Below, in pieces: positions 8,136 to 17,144 of a stretch of DNA of 64,000 bases. The stretch lies in NCBI RefSeq assembly GCF_003426025.1, contig NZ_QJSH01000008.1:1-64000 (forward strand), in the 5' to 3' direction. The position numbers and the translations under genes were made by a program. Under the pieces are notes generated by a model. It ran no database searches. It was not told where the DNA came from and worked only from the letters and a program-made list of their open reading frames with translations. Source of the stretch: Paraliobacillus quinghaiensis. Lineage in GTDB: Bacteria > Bacillota > Bacilli > Bacillales > Amphibacillaceae. Every line of letters starts with the position of its first letter. Position 1 is the first letter of the stretch.

Positions 8136-8207
8136 TGGGCTATAGCCAAGCGGTAAGGCAGCGGATTTTGATTCCGTCATTCGTTGGTTCGAATCCAGCT
8201 AGCCCAG
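8136..8207 (+). tRNA. tRNA-Gln (anticodon TTG)
   Basis: The acceptor arms TGGGCTA (8136-8142) and TAGCCCA (8200-8206) pair perfectly. The anticodon stem CGGAT/..CCG encloses a loop with TTG, and the T arm GGTTCGAATCC is intact. The discriminator is G8207; CCA is not encoded. It is a solitary tRNA gene between comGG and the YqgX gene and is followed immediately by a strong terminator. Confidence 0.95.
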
Positions 8208-8214
8208 TTAAATT

Positions 8215-8253
8215 AAATCATCTGTCCCTTAAACAAGGAACAGATGATTTTTT
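8215..8253 (+). terminator. Intrinsic terminator after tRNA-Gln
   Basis: AAATCATCTGT (8215-8225) pairs with ACAGATGATTT (8240-8250), followed by a T run. It serves tRNA-Gln and any comG readthrough, and its right end touches the stop of the opposing yqgX gene. Confidence 0.9.
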
Positions 8254-8884
8254 AAACACTAATAAATGGATTAAATTTCTTCTCTTTTTCTATGGTTGTC
8301 ATTGGTCCATGACCAGGATAAATCTTATAACTATCCCCTAATGTAAGTAACTGTTCTTTAATACTGTTAATCAATTGTTGATGATTTCCACCCGGTAAAT
8401 CTGTTCTGCCAATCCCATTTTCGAATAAGCAATCACCAGAAACAACAATTTTTTCATCTGCAAAAATAAATGAAACCCCACCTGGTGAATGACCTGGCGT
8501 ATGTTTAACTTCAAAAGAAAATGACCCAACTTCCATCATGCCGATTGGAATAATGTAGTCAGCTGGTCTACATACAACATTCTCAACAGGAAAAAGTCCA
8601 GAACCATTTAATGTTGGATCTTCCATCCAATCTTCCTCTGCTTGGTGCAGATAAACTGGAATTTGATAGTGATTTCGTATATCTTCAACAGCACCAATAT
8701 GATCGAAGTGCGCATGTGTTAATAGAATACTGATTGGTATCAGTTCCTTTTTTGTTAACCAATCACATAAAATTTTACTATCCCCACCTGGATCAATTAT
8801 AATCGCTTGATTATCCTTATATATAACATAACAATTCGTCCCTAATTGACCTAGAGACAATCCTTGAATTTGCAAATTGTTCAC
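8252..8884 (-). CDS. yqgX: MBL-fold hydrolase, glyoxalase II-like (YqgX)
   Basis: This 210-residue cytosolic metallo-beta-lactamase-fold enzyme has the metal motif LTHAHFDHIGA near residue 57. Further ligands are TPGHSPGG near 129, SGDCLFENGIGRTD near 150 and YPGHGPMT near 193, so all metal ligands are present. The family includes hydroxyacylglutathione hydrolases and bacillithiol- or persulfide-related enzymes; which substrate applies cannot be read from sequence. Length and position beside comG match B. subtilis YqgX. It is transcribed toward the tRNA-Gln terminator. Confidence 0.85.
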   Translation of the reverse strand: MNNLQIQGLSLGQLGTNCYVIYKDNQAIIIDPGGDSKILCDWLTKKELIPISILLTHAHFDHIGAVEDIRNHYQIPVYLHQAEEDWMEDPTLNGSGLFPVENVVCRPADYIIPIGMMEVGSFSFEVKHTPGHSPGGVSFIFADEKIVVSGDCLFENGIGRTDLPGGNHQQLINSIKEQLLTLGDSYKIYPGHGPMTTIEKEKKFNPFISV

Positions 8885-9019
8885 TCCTTATTCACATTTA
8901 ATTTTTATAACCCCTCGACAAAGTCCCATTACTATTTTAAAATGTGAAAGGATATTTATCAACACTACAATTAAGCGATGTTATATATGAATATTTTCTG
9001 TCGAGAGGATGTAGATTAA

Positions 9020-9169
9020 ATGGCACTAACATTAATACTAATAATTATCACAATACTTTGTGGATCAGCTGTTTACAAAGAATTTAAATCTCAAAATATT
9101 TTTGGGGTATCTTTAACTGGTCTTTCTACTATTTTATTTGGCTTCTTATCTGTTACAACAATAATATAA
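9020..9169 (+). CDS. DUF2759-type small membrane protein
   Basis: This 49-residue protein begins MALTLILIIITILCGSAVY and continues with KEFKSQN, then a second hydrophobic stretch ending SVTTII. Two membrane helices joined by a short polar loop, beside yqgX, match the DUF2759 family (YqgW-like, recalled). ATG 9020 has AGG at 9006-9008, a rather distant ribosome site. The 3' side runs into a shared bidirectional terminator. The function is unknown. Confidence 0.65.
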   Translation: MALTLILIIITILCGSAVYKEFKSQNIFGVSLTGLSTILFGFLSVTTII

Positions 9170-9186
9170 GATATAATTGCTAGCAC

Positions 9187-9224
9187 AAAAAACTCCTTAT
9201 CTGTCGTCAGATAAGGAGTTTTTT
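9187..9224. terminator. Bidirectional intrinsic terminator
   Basis: AAAAAACTCCTTATCTG pairs with CAGATAAGGAGTTTTTT around a 4-base loop. A and T runs on both sides make it usable by the DUF2759 gene (+) and the LTA-synthase-type gene (-). Confidence 0.9.
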
Positions 9225-9236
9225 GTTATCTTTTTA

Positions 9237-11141
9237 TTATTCAGGATTATTAAAATCATAGAACCTAAATAAATCACCATAAATAATTTCATCCGAGTAT
9301 GACAGTTCAGTCTGTACTTTTTCTTTTATCGGAGTACAAACATTATTTGCTTCATCTTCTTCATTGTTTAATAGACCGCTAGAGTCTATTGATATTAATT
9401 CACCTGTTTCACGATCAAAACATTGATCTTTTGTATAGATATAGTCATCACTTACAAAGCTGCCATCACGTAATGCTACAAATTCTTTTTTGTCTGCACT
9501 AAATAAATCAGTGCCAAAGTTAATATCTCCACTATTGTCAATACCTAGTAGATTGAGTAGTGTTGGTTTTACATCAATCTGCCCTGCAATATTAGAAATT
9601 ACTTTTCCACCTTCTCCAGGTATATGAATGTACATTGGTACACGTTGTAATTGGACTTGGTCGTATGCCGTAATTTCATCTTTTTCTAAATATTGCGCCA
9701 TTGCTTTATTATGAAAATCACTAATACCATAATGATCTCCCATTAACACAATAATTGAATCTTCATATTCACCAGCTATTTTCAGCTGCTCAAAGAAATT
9801 TTCAACTGCTTCATCTGTATATCGAACTGTTTGGAAATATTGGTTTAAGGTTTTAGAGTTTGAATCAAATTTAGCGATCGTAGCATCCTCTTCCGCCAAA
9901 TCAAATGGGTAGTGATTTGTTAACGTAATAAAACGTGTATAATATGGCTCTTCTAACGCCTGCAAATACTTGATCGATTGTTCAAAGAAATCTTTATCTT
10001 TTAACCCCCAACCAACCTTATTTTCATCTGTAACTTGATAAGATTCCACATCGTAAAAGTGATCAATGCCAATATTTTCATACATTACGTCACGGTTCCA
10101 AAAACTTTCATTATTTGCATGAAATACTGCAGAAGTATAGCCTTCTTCTCCTAGTATTTCCGGTGTAGCATTATATTTGTTTTGCCCATGTGTGAAATAG
10201 ACTGCACCACTAGGCAATGGATACATACCATTTTCAACTAGAAATTCAGAATCTGAAGTTTTCCCTTGTTCAGTCTGATGATAGAAATTTTCAAAATAAT
10301 AACTGTCATCTATTAAATCATTCAAAAACGGTGTGATTTCTTCCCCGTGTAAGGTGTTGTTAATTACAAAACTTTGTACGGATTCAAGCGAAATAAAAAT
10401 CACATTTTTGTCTTCTGCTACACCAAACAAATTATTTTCATCTTGATTAACCGTATCACCTTTCACATATTCTACTATCTCAGGTAATTGATTCCCATCT
10501 GCAAAAACACGCTGCGCCTGCGACCTGGACTGTTGGGCAATATCATAAATATGATAATTAAAAATACCAATATTTTTCACTAAATATTCTCGATCAAATG
10601 TCCGTTGTAATAATTGAGGACGCTCAATCTCTGCTAAAATATAATTTCCCAATAAAAATGCTATAGCTAGACTTAACGTAAGGGCTCTCTTCCGTTTTTC
10701 ATACGAAACAGACAATTCGCCATCATATTTTTTACTTAAATACCAAATAACAGCTAAGTCACAAAACAATAAAATATCAGGTATGTGTATTAATGCTAAT
10801 GCACTTGTACCTAAGTCAGCTGCATTGCTTCCCTGAAACAATACAGGAATTGTTAGAAAATCAGTAAAGTTTCGATAGAATACTAGATTAAAATACAAAA
10901 TTAAAGACCCTATCAATGTTGTGTATCGAATAAACTTCATTTGATTTTGTTTTTTTAACCAAACACTAATCGCAAAAACAAAAAATGCTGATACAAATGG
11001 ATTTATAAATAAGATAACTTCTTGCAGGAAATTATCCAGTTCGATATTAAATAAAAAACGATATACAATGTATGTTTTTATTCCAAATAAAATACTTGCA
11101 ACTACATACAATGGTACATTATATTCTTTTCTTTGAAACAT
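9237..11141 (-). CDS. yqgS: LTA synthase family sulfatase (YqgS-like)
   Basis: This 634-residue protein has five N-terminal membrane helices (about residues 10-170) followed by an extracellular alkaline-phosphatase/sulfatase-fold domain. Metal-binding Glu lies in FISLESV (residue 253), the likely nucleophile Thr295 lies in GKTSDSE, and the LMGDHYG motif is near residue 470. Family members polymerise glycerol-phosphate from phosphatidylglycerol onto lipoteichoic acid, or prime that chain. Synteny with glcK and yqgQ points to the YqgS paralogue rather than the main LtaS. ATG 11141 follows GAGGAGG. Confidence 0.85.
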   Translation of the reverse strand: MFQRKEYNVPLYVVASILFGIKTYIVYRFLFNIELDNFLQEVILFINPFVSAFFVFAISVWLKKQNQMKFIRYTTLIGSLILYFNLVFYRNFTDFLTIPVLFQGSNAADLGTSALALIHIPDILLFCDLAVIWYLSKKYDGELSVSYEKRKRALTLSLAIAFLLGNYILAEIERPQLLQRTFDREYLVKNIGIFNYHIYDIAQQSRSQAQRVFADGNQLPEIVEYVKGDTVNQDENNLFGVAEDKNVIFISLESVQSFVINNTLHGEEITPFLNDLIDDSYYFENFYHQTEQGKTSDSEFLVENGMYPLPSGAVYFTHGQNKYNATPEILGEEGYTSAVFHANNESFWNRDVMYENIGIDHFYDVESYQVTDENKVGWGLKDKDFFEQSIKYLQALEEPYYTRFITLTNHYPFDLAEEDATIAKFDSNSKTLNQYFQTVRYTDEAVENFFEQLKIAGEYEDSIIVLMGDHYGISDFHNKAMAQYLEKDEITAYDQVQLQRVPMYIHIPGEGGKVISNIAGQIDVKPTLLNLLGIDNSGDINFGTDLFSADKKEFVALRDGSFVSDDYIYTKDQCFDRETGELISIDSSGLLNNEEDEANNVCTPIKEKVQTELSYSDEIIYGDLFRFYDFNNPE

Positions 11142-11425
11142 TACGTAAGTTTCCTCCTCGCATTTTATTCACCAAGTTTTTAATATTACATTTATAAATC
11201 CTTAAATCATTTATTCCACATAATCAGTAAAATAAACCTTATAAATAGAGACGTATTAACAGCGAAAAAAGTTTCATTTATTTTTACAATAACTTAACAT
11301 TAACCTATTCTATGACAGATGCAAAAAAAAATAAACCCTAAAAACAGGGAATATTTTTTTATTTCAATTAAACTACTTTATTCACCTTTTTATATATAAT
11401 TAAAACATGTCAAATTCATCTTCGC

Positions 11426-12388
11426 TTAGCTTTCATAACCTTCTTTGACAAGATATGCTCCACCAAAAATACCTGCATCATTGCCTAAGGTTGCAATGGC
11501 AAATTCACATCCTTCATCTATTCGAGGTAAAGCATAATTTGTAAAAGCTTTCTGAAGTGGTTGCAATAATTGTTCACCAGCCTTAGACACGCCTCCTCCT
11601 AAGATAATCTTGGAAGGATTAATAACTGTAGCTATATTAGCAAGCGCAAGGCCTAAAACATTTGTTACATCGTCTATTATCGATCGTGCTACATAATCGT
11701 CTTTAGCTGCCAAATCAAACACATCTTTTGCAGTTATGGTACCCTTCTGTTGAAGCTGTTCTTTTAATAAAGTATCTTTGCCTTCTGCAACTGCTTCATT
11801 CGCTAGGCGCGCAATTCCTGTAGCGGATGCAATCGTTTCTAAACAGCCATTTCTTCCACAATTACACGGAGCACCACCAGGTTCGACCATTATATGTCCA
11901 ATTTCTCCTGCTGTGCCATTTGTACCATTTACAACTTGACCATTTGCTATAATTCCTCCACCAACACCCGTACCAAGAGTAACTGCAATAAAATTATCTG
12001 CCAGATTACCTGATCCTTTCCAGTTCTCTCCAACAGCTGCAATATTAGCGTCATTATCTACATATACTGATAACCCTGATAGTTCATGAAGAATTTCTGC
12101 TAATTTAAAATTCTCCCATCCTAAATTAACTGCAATTGAAACTTCACCAGTAGCAGTATCAACAAAACCAGGTGCTCCAGCTCCAATCCCTAAAACGTTA
12201 GATAAATCAATATTAAGTTCCTCTAATTTGGTCTCTATTGATCTCCAAATATCATGCGGGATTTTTTCTGCTTCAGCACCTTTACTTGTTGGAATTTCCC
12301 ACTTATCAACAATATCCCCATTATATGTAATGACTCCGATTTTTACTGTTGTACCACCAATATCCACACCTAACAAAAATTTCTCCAT
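11426..12388 (-). CDS. glcK: Glucokinase, ROK family
   Basis: This 320-residue cytosolic enzyme phosphorylates glucose with ATP. The ATP motif DIGGTTVKIG is at residues 9-18. The sugar-binding region GAGAPGF follows, then DNDAN (111-115) with the catalytic Asp, and GEIGHI with His165. The ROK zinc motif CNCGRNGC (175-182) is intact. The length is typical of Bacillus GlcK. yqgQ lies 18 bases upstream on the same strand, so the two are probably co-transcribed. The 284-base gap on its downstream side, before the next gene's start, holds only AT-rich DNA and a weak CCCT/AGGG hairpin at about 11330-11360. Confidence 0.93.
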   Translation of the reverse strand: MEKFLLGVDIGGTTVKIGVITYNGDIVDKWEIPTSKGAEAEKIPHDIWRSIETKLEELNIDLSNVLGIGAGAPGFVDTATGEVSIAVNLGWENFKLAEILHELSGLSVYVDNDANIAAVGENWKGSGNLADNFIAVTLGTGVGGGIIANGQVVNGTNGTAGEIGHIMVEPGGAPCNCGRNGCLETIASATGIARLANEAVAEGKDTLLKEQLQQKGTITAKDVFDLAAKDDYVARSIIDDVTNVLGLALANIATVINPSKIILGGGVSKAGEQLLQPLQKAFTNYALPRIDEGCEFAIATLGNDAGIFGGAYLVKEGYES

Positions 12389-12406
12389 TCTTCCACCCTT
12401 CCTCTC

Positions 12407-12601
12407 TCAATTATGTAATAGCGACATTTCTTGTCTTAATAATAATAAAGCCATTTGATATTCATTTGTTGAAAGACATTGTGCTTGATAAAGTTCTTTT
12501 ACTTCCACTTCCATTAACTCTAAGTCAGCCAATCGATCACCAATATAAATAATTGTTCCAAACCTTTTTAATAATTGTTGTACGTCGTAAATTGTTCTCA
12601 T
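12407..12601 (-). CDS. yqgQ: YqgQ family protein
   Basis: This 64-residue protein MRTIYDVQQLLKRFGTIIYI... matches the YqgQ (DUF910) pattern of a short three-helix bundle, with the YDVQQ, GTIIY and GDRL..LE signatures in order. I chose ATG 12601, 5 to 6 bases after AGGTGA; the GTG at 12610 lacks a good site. The family is found beside glcK in Bacillaceae and is thought to bind nucleic acid, but its role is not established. Confidence 0.85.
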   Translation of the reverse strand: MRTIYDVQQLLKRFGTIIYIGDRLADLELMEVEVKELYQAQCLSTNEYQMALLLLRQEMSLLHN

Positions 12602-12795
12602 TTTTATCACCTATTTCATTATAACAAATTTCTTTTTGATTATTAATCAAAACTTTAAAATAATTTTTTATACATCACTATAATTACGGCGTAAGAAGCC
12701 CCTCAGGAATGCGTAGTGTATTTCCGTAGCGAAACTACGTATAAAATAACTACATGATGACATTAAAATTCTATCCTTTCTTACTTTATTAAAAA

Positions 12796-12820
12796 GCCCT
12801 GATCGAATTAACGATCAGGG
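12796..12820 (-). terminator. Terminator overlapping the spoVAF stop
   Basis: CCCTGATCG and CGATCAGGG form a 9-bp stem. Downstream on the minus strand come GC and TTTTTAAT. The stem includes the stop codon of the gene ending at 12808, so the last codons double as a terminator arm. Confidence 0.75.
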
Positions 12821-14262
12821 TCTTGAGGATCTAAAAAGGCCGGGCGTCTACTTTTTAGTGGAACTGGCGTACGTACAATTACATCAAGAAAGGCTTTAGC
12901 GGAAAAAGGAATAAACGGCCACATATACCCCGTCTTAAATGTATTCATACGAATAAGGTAAATTAACCATGCTGTTATACCAATCATATAACCCGCTACA
13001 CCGAAACTTGCCGTAATTAATAATAAAAAAATACGAACGAGTCGATTTGCTAGACTTATTTCATAGCTTGGTGTTGCAAATGTTCCCATAGCTGCAATGG
13101 CCAAATACAACACTACTTCATTTGAAAAGAGTCCAACTTCTACTGCAACCTGGCCAATCATAATGGCAGCCACTAAACCAAGGGCGGTAGCAAGAGCGGT
13201 TGGTGTATGAATTGCTGCCATCCGCAACATGTCTATCCCTACTTCTGCTATTAAAAATTGTATTAATATTGGTATAGAACCGGTATCTTCTGGACCAAAA
13301 AAGCTAAGTATATCTGGTAATAATGTTGGATTACTTGATATTAAATAGTAAAAAGGTAAGACGAAAATAGATGCAAATACAGCTATAAAACGAACCATAC
13401 GTAAATACGCACCAACAAGTGGTTTTTGACGATACTCTTCTGCATGTTGGAGATGGTGCCAGAATGTGGCCGGTAAAATCATCACACTTGGAGAACCATC
13501 AATAATCAAAATAATATGTCCTTCATAAAGGTGTGCAGCTGCTGTGTCAGGCCTTTCCGTATAACGAATAGTTGGATATGGATTCCAGTGACGTCCACTC
13601 AAAAATTCTTCAATAGTTTTTTCAGCCATTGGTAACCCATCTGTATCAATTAAACTCAAATGTTCTTTTAATAATTTTACTTTTTCAGGATCAGCAATAT
13701 CTTCAATATAACAAATACATACATCTGATTGAGAGCGTCTACCTATACTACTATACTCCATACGAAGTGAGCGATCACGGATACGCCTTCTTGTTAAAGC
13801 AGTATTAAAAATGATTGTTTCTACATATCCATCTCTCGAACCACGTACCACTCTTTCCAAATCTGGTTCTTGGAGACCACGAACCGGGTAAGTTCTGGCA
13901 TCAATCATAATAACTTGATCTAAACCATCAATTAATAATGCAGTCGGACCAGCAAGTATTGTATCCGTCACAACATTCAGATCATCAACTGTATCTAATT
14001 CAACATATGGAATGTAAGTTTTAAGCAATTTTACTAATGGTTCTGGTTCGAGTTGTTCTGGTTTTAGTTCTGCTAAGAAACGCATTACATAATGGAGAAT
14101 GTCATCTTTCACAAAACCATCAATTAAAAACATTGCCATATCCATACCGGCATAATTCAAATCCAGTTGAACGACATCAAAGCTTTTCTCTACACCTAAT
14201 CGCTCATGTAAATATTTTTTGTTCTTGGTAAATGACTTACTTAATGGTTTTTTTTCATTCAT
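12808..14262 (-). CDS. spoVAF: Spore germination protein, GerA-A/SpoVAF family
   Basis: This 484-residue protein has a soluble N-terminal GerA domain (about 1-280) and roughly five membrane helices (290-450). A basic, Pro-rich tail follows. The start LNYAGMDMAMFLIDGFVKDD is characteristic of SpoVAF rather than of nutrient receptors GerAA/BA/KA, and the length fits SpoVAF (about 490). Such proteins sit in the spore inner membrane and accompany release of dipicolinate and ions at germination. Here the gene stands alone; no spoVA genes and no GerB/C partners are near. Expression in the forespore is expected but I could not assign a sigma-G promoter with confidence. Confidence 0.78.
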   Translation of the reverse strand: MNEKKPLSKSFTKNKKYLHERLGVEKSFDVVQLDLNYAGMDMAMFLIDGFVKDDILHYVMRFLAELKPEQLEPEPLVKLLKTYIPYVELDTVDDLNVVTDTILAGPTALLIDGLDQVIMIDARTYPVRGLQEPDLERVVRGSRDGYVETIIFNTALTRRRIRDRSLRMEYSSIGRRSQSDVCICYIEDIADPEKVKLLKEHLSLIDTDGLPMAEKTIEEFLSGRHWNPYPTIRYTERPDTAAAHLYEGHIILIIDGSPSVMILPATFWHHLQHAEEYRQKPLVGAYLRMVRFIAVFASIFVLPFYYLISSNPTLLPDILSFFGPEDTGSIPILIQFLIAEVGIDMLRMAAIHTPTALATALGLVAAIMIGQVAVEVGLFSNEVVLYLAIAAMGTFATPSYEISLANRLVRIFLLLITASFGVAGYMIGITAWLIYLIRMNTFKTGYMWPFIPFSAKAFLDVIVRTPVPLKSRRPAFLDPQDPDR

Positions 14263-14400
14263 CTGATCACCCTTATCCTATACCATCATTTTTTATCTTC
14301 ACTTACTTTTTACCAAGAATTAAAAAACATACATTTACATATAAAAGAAAACTTGTACATATACATCAATTAATAAGTATAATCACCATGGAGGGCTGTC

Positions 14401-15267
14401 ATGCGCTATATTGCATTGTGTTTTACTACAATATTACTTATCGTTATATTTTTCCTTCATATACAAAATGTACCGACTAAAACTACAATAAAATATTTCC
14501 CACCAGATGAGTCTATAACTTTTCAAACTGCTTTCACAAAACTACAACTATTAATGGAAAAAGATCAGGATTCATATACAATAGAATGGCGCTCCTATTC
14601 GGAGACAGATGAGCCAACATATTTGAGACAAGATATTTCTCTTTTATATGTAGATGGGCTGCTTAAAGGGGTTAAAAGTGAATGGCAAGAAGAAGTAAGC
14701 CGTATCGAATTGGATACAACTTTGTATGGAGAAGATAGTAGTCATTATCAGGCTATTTCATATCATCATGCTGAGGTTCATCATCCAGAAGATAAAATTA
14801 AAAGTGTCCAAAAAATGTCTCACGATGAACTATATGTAATCGATTCAACAAATACGCCCTTAGAATCATTTAAGACGCCAACGAACGACACACAAACAGA
14901 ATGGCAGCATGCGTTGAATCATACAAAGACGCAACAATTACACTATCACTGGCAACAGTTAATCAACCATTTTCAATTAGCTAGTTCTGATTTTTTATTT
15001 GTTCCTTTATCAAAACTTTATCAATATGAGACTTCACCTTTCCCTACTCTTACTCAGGATCAAACTGCTAAAGTAATCGGACAGCTGTGGGAAGGATTAT
15101 ATGCAAATTATATCCTTCCCTTTAATCAAGCTGATCCTTCTTCTAAAAGTTTGATACCGTTAATACTTGTAGACAAAGAAGGAACACATTTGCGCGTACT
15201 ATTCCAAGATCATAATGGAAAAATGCAACAGTTAATTCAGCGCTATTCATTTCCAAGCAATTCTTGA
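14401..15267 (+). CDS. Membrane-anchored hypothetical protein
   Basis: This 288-residue protein has an N-terminal hydrophobic helix (about residues 3-21: YIALCFTTILLIVIFFLHI) and no lipobox, then a soluble domain likely outside the cell. GGAGGG precedes ATG 14401 by five bases. The domain is rich in His, Gln and aromatic residues (for example SYHHAEVHHPEDK) and I recognise no family. It converges on gluP; the two reading frames overlap by 25 bases at their 3' ends. A link to sporulation or to the rhomboid protease is conceivable from position only. Confidence 0.6.
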   Translation: MRYIALCFTTILLIVIFFLHIQNVPTKTTIKYFPPDESITFQTAFTKLQLLMEKDQDSYTIEWRSYSETDEPTYLRQDISLLYVDGLLKGVKSEWQEEVSRIELDTTLYGEDSSHYQAISYHHAEVHHPEDKIKSVQKMSHDELYVIDSTNTPLESFKTPTNDTQTEWQHALNHTKTQQLHYHWQQLINHFQLASSDFLFVPLSKLYQYETSPFPTLTQDQTAKVIGQLWEGLYANYILPFNQADPSSKSLIPLILVDKEGTHLRVLFQDHNGKMQQLIQRYSFPSNS

Positions 15268-16805
15268 GCTAAAGACGTAAAGGTTTCATTATTTGGACTC
15301 AATCTCACTGCTTCTCTTATTGCATTTTTTGCTTTTTCTGTATTACCACGCTCCATATATATTAGGGTTAAATTATAATAAGCTTCAGGAATGGCATTTG
15401 GTTCAAGCGCTACTAACACCTCTAAGTCTGCTAAAGCTTTTGATGATTGCTCTAATTTACTATATGCGTAGGAACGAAGGAAGAGTAACTCTGCCTGAAA
15501 ATTTGTAGGTTCAGTCTCTAATGTCTCTGATGTAACATCTATCACCTGGCTGAATTCCTCTTCTTCTATTAGATGATTTGCTATTTGCGCTTGTAACATC
15601 GGATCATAATGCCCTGATTTATTTGATATACCATATAAGACTAAACTCACTACTATCACTATATATGCAACAATGGCAAGTAGCTGCTGACTTAGTTGTT
15701 TTTTGTTAGGAAAAAACACAATTGATGATGCTATTAACCCACCAATTAAGCCACCTATATGTGCTCCATTGTCAATTTGTTGTACCACAAAACCAAATAC
15801 AATATTAAAGGCGATTATAACAATAACATTCCAACCCATTGTTTGGAAAAAAATTCTTTGATGATGAAAGCCAAAGAATAATAGAGCTCCAAATAAACCA
15901 AAAATCGCACCAGATGCTCCTGCAGCTAATTGCGGATTAAGAGCAAAACTAGTTAACCCTCCCATTATTCCTGCAAAGAAATAAATAATCAAAAAGCGTT
16001 TTGAACCATAGATTTGTTCTACAATACTCCCAACAATATGAAGTGCTAGCATATTCATTACAAGATGTAACAAACCGATATGTAAGAACATAGAAGAGAT
16101 AATTCTCCACCACTCCCCATCTATAATAGCCGGATTATACTTTGCACCGAATTGTAGTAATATATCTGTTGAAGTACTTCCTCCTTGCAACTCTAATAAG
16201 ATAAACATTAAAACATTAACTGCTAAAATCCAATAAGTTAGTGTAGGTTTTGCATATCGAAAAACTTGATCAGCTTGTTTTTTTACTTGATTATATTTTC
16301 CAAGAATTGATGTTTTTAAGTATTGTGTTTTACTTTCTAACTCCATGATGTTATCAGGTGGAGTTATCTCAAATTTTTCGACATCAATGGATTCAAATAA
16401 TCGATTTTTCTCAATTGCCCCTTCCTTATCATCCAGATAATAAAGATGCATACGAGAAAACTTTCTTTGATTCATATTTACTGTTTTCTTTAAAGCCTTC
16501 CAATCATCCACAGGTGCATACTCTGCGACATAGACATTATGAAATTCTATATTTCTACCTAGAAATAAATTTGTGAGTTTTTTACTATTTTTTATTGTCC
16601 TTTCAATATCCAATCTCAATTGATTTTTCCAATCAAACCCATTATTAACTATACGTATCACATGGTTTTTCTTATTTTTCTTTCTTTGTAACCATATCTC
16701 TGTCTGGTCATTATTTATAAAAACAAGTTCAAAACCTTGTTGTCGAGTAAGATAATCAGTGAGTTGGTAAAAATAATATGTTCTTTCTATAAACATACGC
16801 TTCAT
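15243..16805 (-). CDS. gluP: Rhomboid intramembrane serine protease GluP (YqgP)
   Basis: This 520-residue protein has three parts. An N-terminal cytosolic domain (1-185) is followed by a rhomboid core of six or seven helices (about 190-390), with the catalytic Ser in GASGAIFG and the His in GAHIGGLIGG. TPR repeats (about 410-510) form the C-terminal part. This is the architecture of B. subtilis GluP/YqgP, which cleaves membrane proteins such as a magnesium transporter. The start is ATG 16805, five bases after AAGGAGG; MFIERTYYF at 16796 is an alternative closer to the B. subtilis start. It is convergent with the 14401 gene. Confidence 0.9.
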   Translation of the reverse strand: MKRMFIERTYYFYQLTDYLTRQQGFELVFINNDQTEIWLQRKKNKKNHVIRIVNNGFDWKNQLRLDIERTIKNSKKLTNLFLGRNIEFHNVYVAEYAPVDDWKALKKTVNMNQRKFSRMHLYYLDDKEGAIEKNRLFESIDVEKFEITPPDNIMELESKTQYLKTSILGKYNQVKKQADQVFRYAKPTLTYWILAVNVLMFILLELQGGSTSTDILLQFGAKYNPAIIDGEWWRIISSMFLHIGLLHLVMNMLALHIVGSIVEQIYGSKRFLIIYFFAGIMGGLTSFALNPQLAAGASGAIFGLFGALLFFGFHHQRIFFQTMGWNVIVIIAFNIVFGFVVQQIDNGAHIGGLIGGLIASSIVFFPNKKQLSQQLLAIVAYIVIVVSLVLYGISNKSGHYDPMLQAQIANHLIEEEEFSQVIDVTSETLETEPTNFQAELLFLRSYAYSKLEQSSKALADLEVLVALEPNAIPEAYYNLTLIYMERGNTEKAKNAIREAVRLSPNNETFTSLAQELLGNE

Positions 16806-16844
16806 CCTCTCCTCCTTTATCATACCATTTTTCCTTTAAAATAA

Positions 16845-16881
16845 AGAAGGAAACATCTCAACGTTAGAAATGTTTCCTTCT
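16845..16881 (-). terminator. Terminator downstream of yqgO
   Basis: AGAAGGAAACAT (16845-16856) pairs with ATGTTTCCTTCT (16870-16881), with T-rich sequence following on the minus strand. It separates yqgO from gluP, so gluP probably has its own promoter. Confidence 0.8.
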
Positions 16882-16884
16882 CAA

Positions 16885-17082
16885 TTACTTTTCTTGCTCA
16901 AAGACACTTGGCATCATTTCATTTCGCAAAAGTGGAAATCGCATCGAGATTGCAACAATTATTTTTCGAAACACAGAGAATGCCAATAACATATTCATTA
17001 CCTTATATTTTTTTCTATATAAAATCACACCACCAAAAACCATACCAATTATCCACAACATTTTTTGCACTGCTATAATCAT
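16885..17082 (-). CDS. yqgO: YqgO-like small membrane protein
   Basis: This 65-residue protein has one clear N-terminal hydrophobic helix (residues 4-22) followed by a basic amphipathic segment (YRKKYKVMN..., FRKIIVAISMRFP). Position between yqgN and gluP and its size match B. subtilis YqgO. AAGGAAGG abuts ATG 17082, so a slightly downstream start (GTG 17070 or ATG 17061) is possible. The function is unknown. Confidence 0.6.
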   Translation of the reverse strand: MIIAVQKMLWIIGMVFGGVILYRKKYKVMNMLLAFSVFRKIIVAISMRFPLLRNEMMPSVFEQEK

Positions 17083-17144
17083 CCTTCCTTTTTAATTTAA
17101 CAAGGATAGTTTACCTCGATGTGAGAAAAATATGATTTTAATTA

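Noticed and set aside
11325-11365. Terminator after glcK
   Set aside because: Stem is only CCCT/AGGG; too weak to list as a feature.
12660-12780. Possible further repeat copy (ggcgtaagaagcccctcagg, cgtagt...actacg)
   Set aside because: Short partial dyad without the conserved hairpin flanks of copies A to E.
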